Origin: Citrobacter sp. Marseille-Q6884
GTDB lineage: Bacteria > Pseudomonadota > Gammaproteobacteria > Enterobacterales > Enterobacteriaceae
Length of the DNA stretch: 64,000 bases
Reading direction: 5' to 3'
NCBI RefSeq assembly: GCF_945906775.1
Contig: NZ_CAMDRE010000001.1
Location: 372,001 to 436,000 of the forward strand
The notes beneath the pieces were generated by a model. The model did no database searches, was not told the origin of the DNA, and saw only the letters and a program-made list of their open reading frames with translations. Both the position numbers and the translations under genes were made by a program. This document shows, piece after piece, positions 62,209 through 64,000 of this stretch; the stretch's first letter is position 1, and each line of letters opens with the position of its first letter.

Positions 62209-64000
62209 TTACCCCTCGAGATCCGCCAGATCGCCTTTTTCCTGCAGCCAGTTGCGGCGATCTTCAGAACGCTTCTTGGCCAACAGCATATCCATCATCG
62301 CATTCGTACGCTGATCATCTTCATCATCAATGATGAGCTGTACCAGACGACGCGTATTAGGATCCAGCGTCGTTTCGCGCAGTTGCATCGGGTTCATTTC
62401 ACCCAGACCTTTAAAGCGCTGCACGTTCGGCTTGCCTTTCTTACGCTTCAGCTGCTCCAGCACGCCCGCTTTCTCTTCTTCCGTCAGCGCGTAATACACC
62501 TCTTTGCCGAGGTCGATACGGTATAACGGCGGCAGCGCCACGTAGACGTGTCCGTGTTTCACCAGCGTACGGAAATGCTTCACAAACAGCGCGCAAAGCA
62601 GCGTGGCAATATGCAGACCATCGGAGTCCGCATCCGCCAGAATACAGATCTTGCCATAGCGCAGTTGGCTCAGATCGTCGCTATCCGGATCGATACCGAT
62701 CGCCACCGAAATATCGTGGACTTCCTGAGATGCCAGCACTTCATCGGAAGAGACTTCCCAGGTATTAAGGATCTTCCCTTTCAGCGGCATGATCGCCTGA
62801 TATTCACGATCGCGGGCCTGTTTGGCTGAGCCACCCGCCGAGTCACCTTCGACAAGGAACAGCTCGGTACGATTGAGATCCTGTGCGGTACAGTCCGCCA
62901 GTTTCCCTGGCAGTGCCGGGCCGCTGGTGAGCTTTTTACGCACGACTTTCTTCGCCGCGCGCAGACGGCGCTGGGCGCTGGAAATAGCCATTTCCGCCAG
63001 CAGCTCTGCTGACTGCACGTTCTGGTTCAGCCACAGGCTGAAGGCATCTTTCACCACACCGGACACAAATGCCGCACACTGACGAGAAGACAGACGCTCT
63101 TTGGTTTGCCCGGCAAACTGCGGATCCTGCATTTTCACCGACAGCACATAGGCACAGCGATCCCAGATATCTTCTGCCGACAACTTCACGCCGCGCGGCA
63201 GAATGTTGCGGTACTCACAAAACTCACGCATTGCATCCAACAGCCCCTGACGCAGACCATTGACGTGCGTACCACCCTGCATTGTCGGGATCAGGTTGAC
63301 GTAGCTTTCTGTCAGCAACTCTCCGCCTTCTGGCAGCCAGAGCAGCGCCCAATCTACGGTCTCCGTTTCACCGCTAAAATTGCCGATGAACGGTTTTTCC
63401 GGCAGCGTGGGTAAACCATTAACAGCTTCGCTCAGATAGTCATTCAGACCATCCTGGTAGCACCAGCGCTGTTCGCTATTGTTGACCTCATCCTTAAACG
63501 TGATTTCAACGCCCGGGCACAAAACCGCTTTGGCCTTCAGCACATGCGTTAAGCGAGAGACAGAAAAACGCGGGCTGTCAAAGAAGGTTTCATCCGGCCA
63601 GAAGTGCACGCTGGTACCGGTATTGCGTTTACCGCAGGTACCGACAACCTGCAAATCCTGCACTTTGTCGCCGTTTTCAAACGCGATGTTATACACCTGA
63701 CCATCGCGACGCACGTTCACTTCCACACGTTTCGACAGTGCGTTTACCACGGAGATACCGACCCCGTGCAGACCACCGGAAAACTGGTAGTTCTTATTGG
63801 AGAACTTACCGCCCGCGTGCAGACGACAAAGGATCAGTTCGACCGCCGGAACGCCTTCTTCGGGGTGAATATCCACCGGCATGCCGCGTCCATCATCAAT
63901 GACTTCCAGTGATTGATCGGCATGTAAAATCACGTCCACACGCTTTGCGTGGCCCGCCAGTGCTTCATCGACACTGTTATCAATCACTTCCTGCCCAAGA
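62209..64000 (-). CDS. parE: DNA topoisomerase IV subunit B (5' end outside window)
   Basis: The C-terminal 597 residues of ParE are present. The reading frame is open to the right edge, with residues LGQEVIDNSVDEALAG at the border, so roughly the first 35-40 residues are missing. It contains most of the GHKL ATPase domain (DDGRGMPVD, GLHGVGISVVNALS), the transducer domain, and the TOPRIM domain (EGDSAGGSAKQARDREYQ and ADADSDGLHI). With ParC it removes catenanes. The final residues are LADLEG. Confidence 0.97.
   Translation of the reverse strand, partial: LGQEVIDNSVDEALAGHAKRVDVILHADQSLEVIDDGRGMPVDIHPEEGVPAVELILCRLHAGGKFSNKNYQFSGGLHGVGISVVNALSKRVEVNVRRDGQVYNIAFENGDKVQDLQVVGTCGKRNTGTSVHFWPDETFFDSPRFSVSRLTHVLKAKAVLCPGVEITFKDEVNNSEQRWCYQDGLNDYLSEAVNGLPTLPEKPFIGNFSGETETVDWALLWLPEGGELLTESYVNLIPTMQGGTHVNGLRQGLLDAMREFCEYRNILPRGVKLSAEDIWDRCAYVLSVKMQDPQFAGQTKERLSSRQCAAFVSGVVKDAFSLWLNQNVQSAELLAEMAISSAQRRLRAAKKVVRKKLTSGPALPGKLADCTAQDLNRTELFLVEGDSAGGSAKQARDREYQAIMPLKGKILNTWEVSSDEVLASQEVHDISVAIGIDPDSDDLSQLRYGKICILADADSDGLHIATLLCALFVKHFRTLVKHGHVYVALPPLYRIDLGKEVYYALTEEEKAGVLEQLKRKKGKPNVQRFKGLGEMNPMQLRETTLDPNTRRLVQLIIDDEDDQRTNAMMDMLLAKKRSEDRRNWLQEKGDLADLEG

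Overview
The window is a stretch of enteric gammaproteobacterial chromosome. Nearly every gene in the backbone is a close relative of an Escherichia coli or Salmonella gene, in the order of the E. coli proC-distal to parE segment. The content fits the Citrobacter/Salmonella/Escherichia group. E. coli yqhG/yqhH and yqhA/yghA are missing from their usual places. A DASS transporter, a chemoreceptor and a trkG gene are present instead. I cannot fix the species from sequence alone.

Layout. Positions 37-13298 are housekeeping genes: yggT-yggU-rdgB-hemW (membrane protein, small protein, ITP/XTP pyrophosphatase, radical-SAM haem chaperone), ansB, yggN, yggL-trmB, mutY-yggX-mltC (base-excision repair, iron traffic, murein hydrolase), nupG, speC and yqgA. 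At 13404-13479 lies tRNA-Phe (pheV), a classic island insertion site. From there to 21587 is an accessory island with a different base composition. It holds a 1254-residue animal-type haem peroxidase fused to RTX calcium-binding repeats, a long AT-rich non-coding stretch, and two tandem paralogous genes of about 497 codons. These two proteins carry a Josephin-type cysteine-protease signature (YHEQQ...CATHANNH, then His, then Asp 15 residues later). That signature is typical of eukaryotic deubiquitinases, and I consider the pair the most interesting find in the window.

Positions 21588-38102 resume the backbone: gss (glutathionylspermidine synthetase/amidase), a YdeP-type molybdopterin oxidoreductase, yghU, the complete hydrogenase-2 operon hybOABCDEFG (transcribed leftwards), yghW, a methyl-accepting chemotaxis protein, yghX and yghZ. 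Positions 38167-39600 hold three small unrecognised genes. Next come exbBD (energy supply for TonB, with a candidate Fur box), metC (tandem met boxes), yghB, the aldehyde-detoxification cluster yqhC-yqhD-dkgA, a DASS-family anion transporter, ygiQ, trkG, ftsP, plsC, parC, ygiS, ygiW, the qseBC two-component system, the mdaB-ygiN quinone cycle pair, and parE, which runs off the right edge.

Themes. Redox and aldehyde stress genes (gss, yghU, yghX, yghZ, yqhD, dkgA, mdaB, ygiN) recur across the backbone, as does envelope biogenesis (mltC, ftsP, plsC, yghB). REP-type palindromes sit between many backbone genes, and I saw none inside the pheV island. That agrees with separate acquisition of the island. 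No integrase, transposase, CRISPR array or rRNA was seen.
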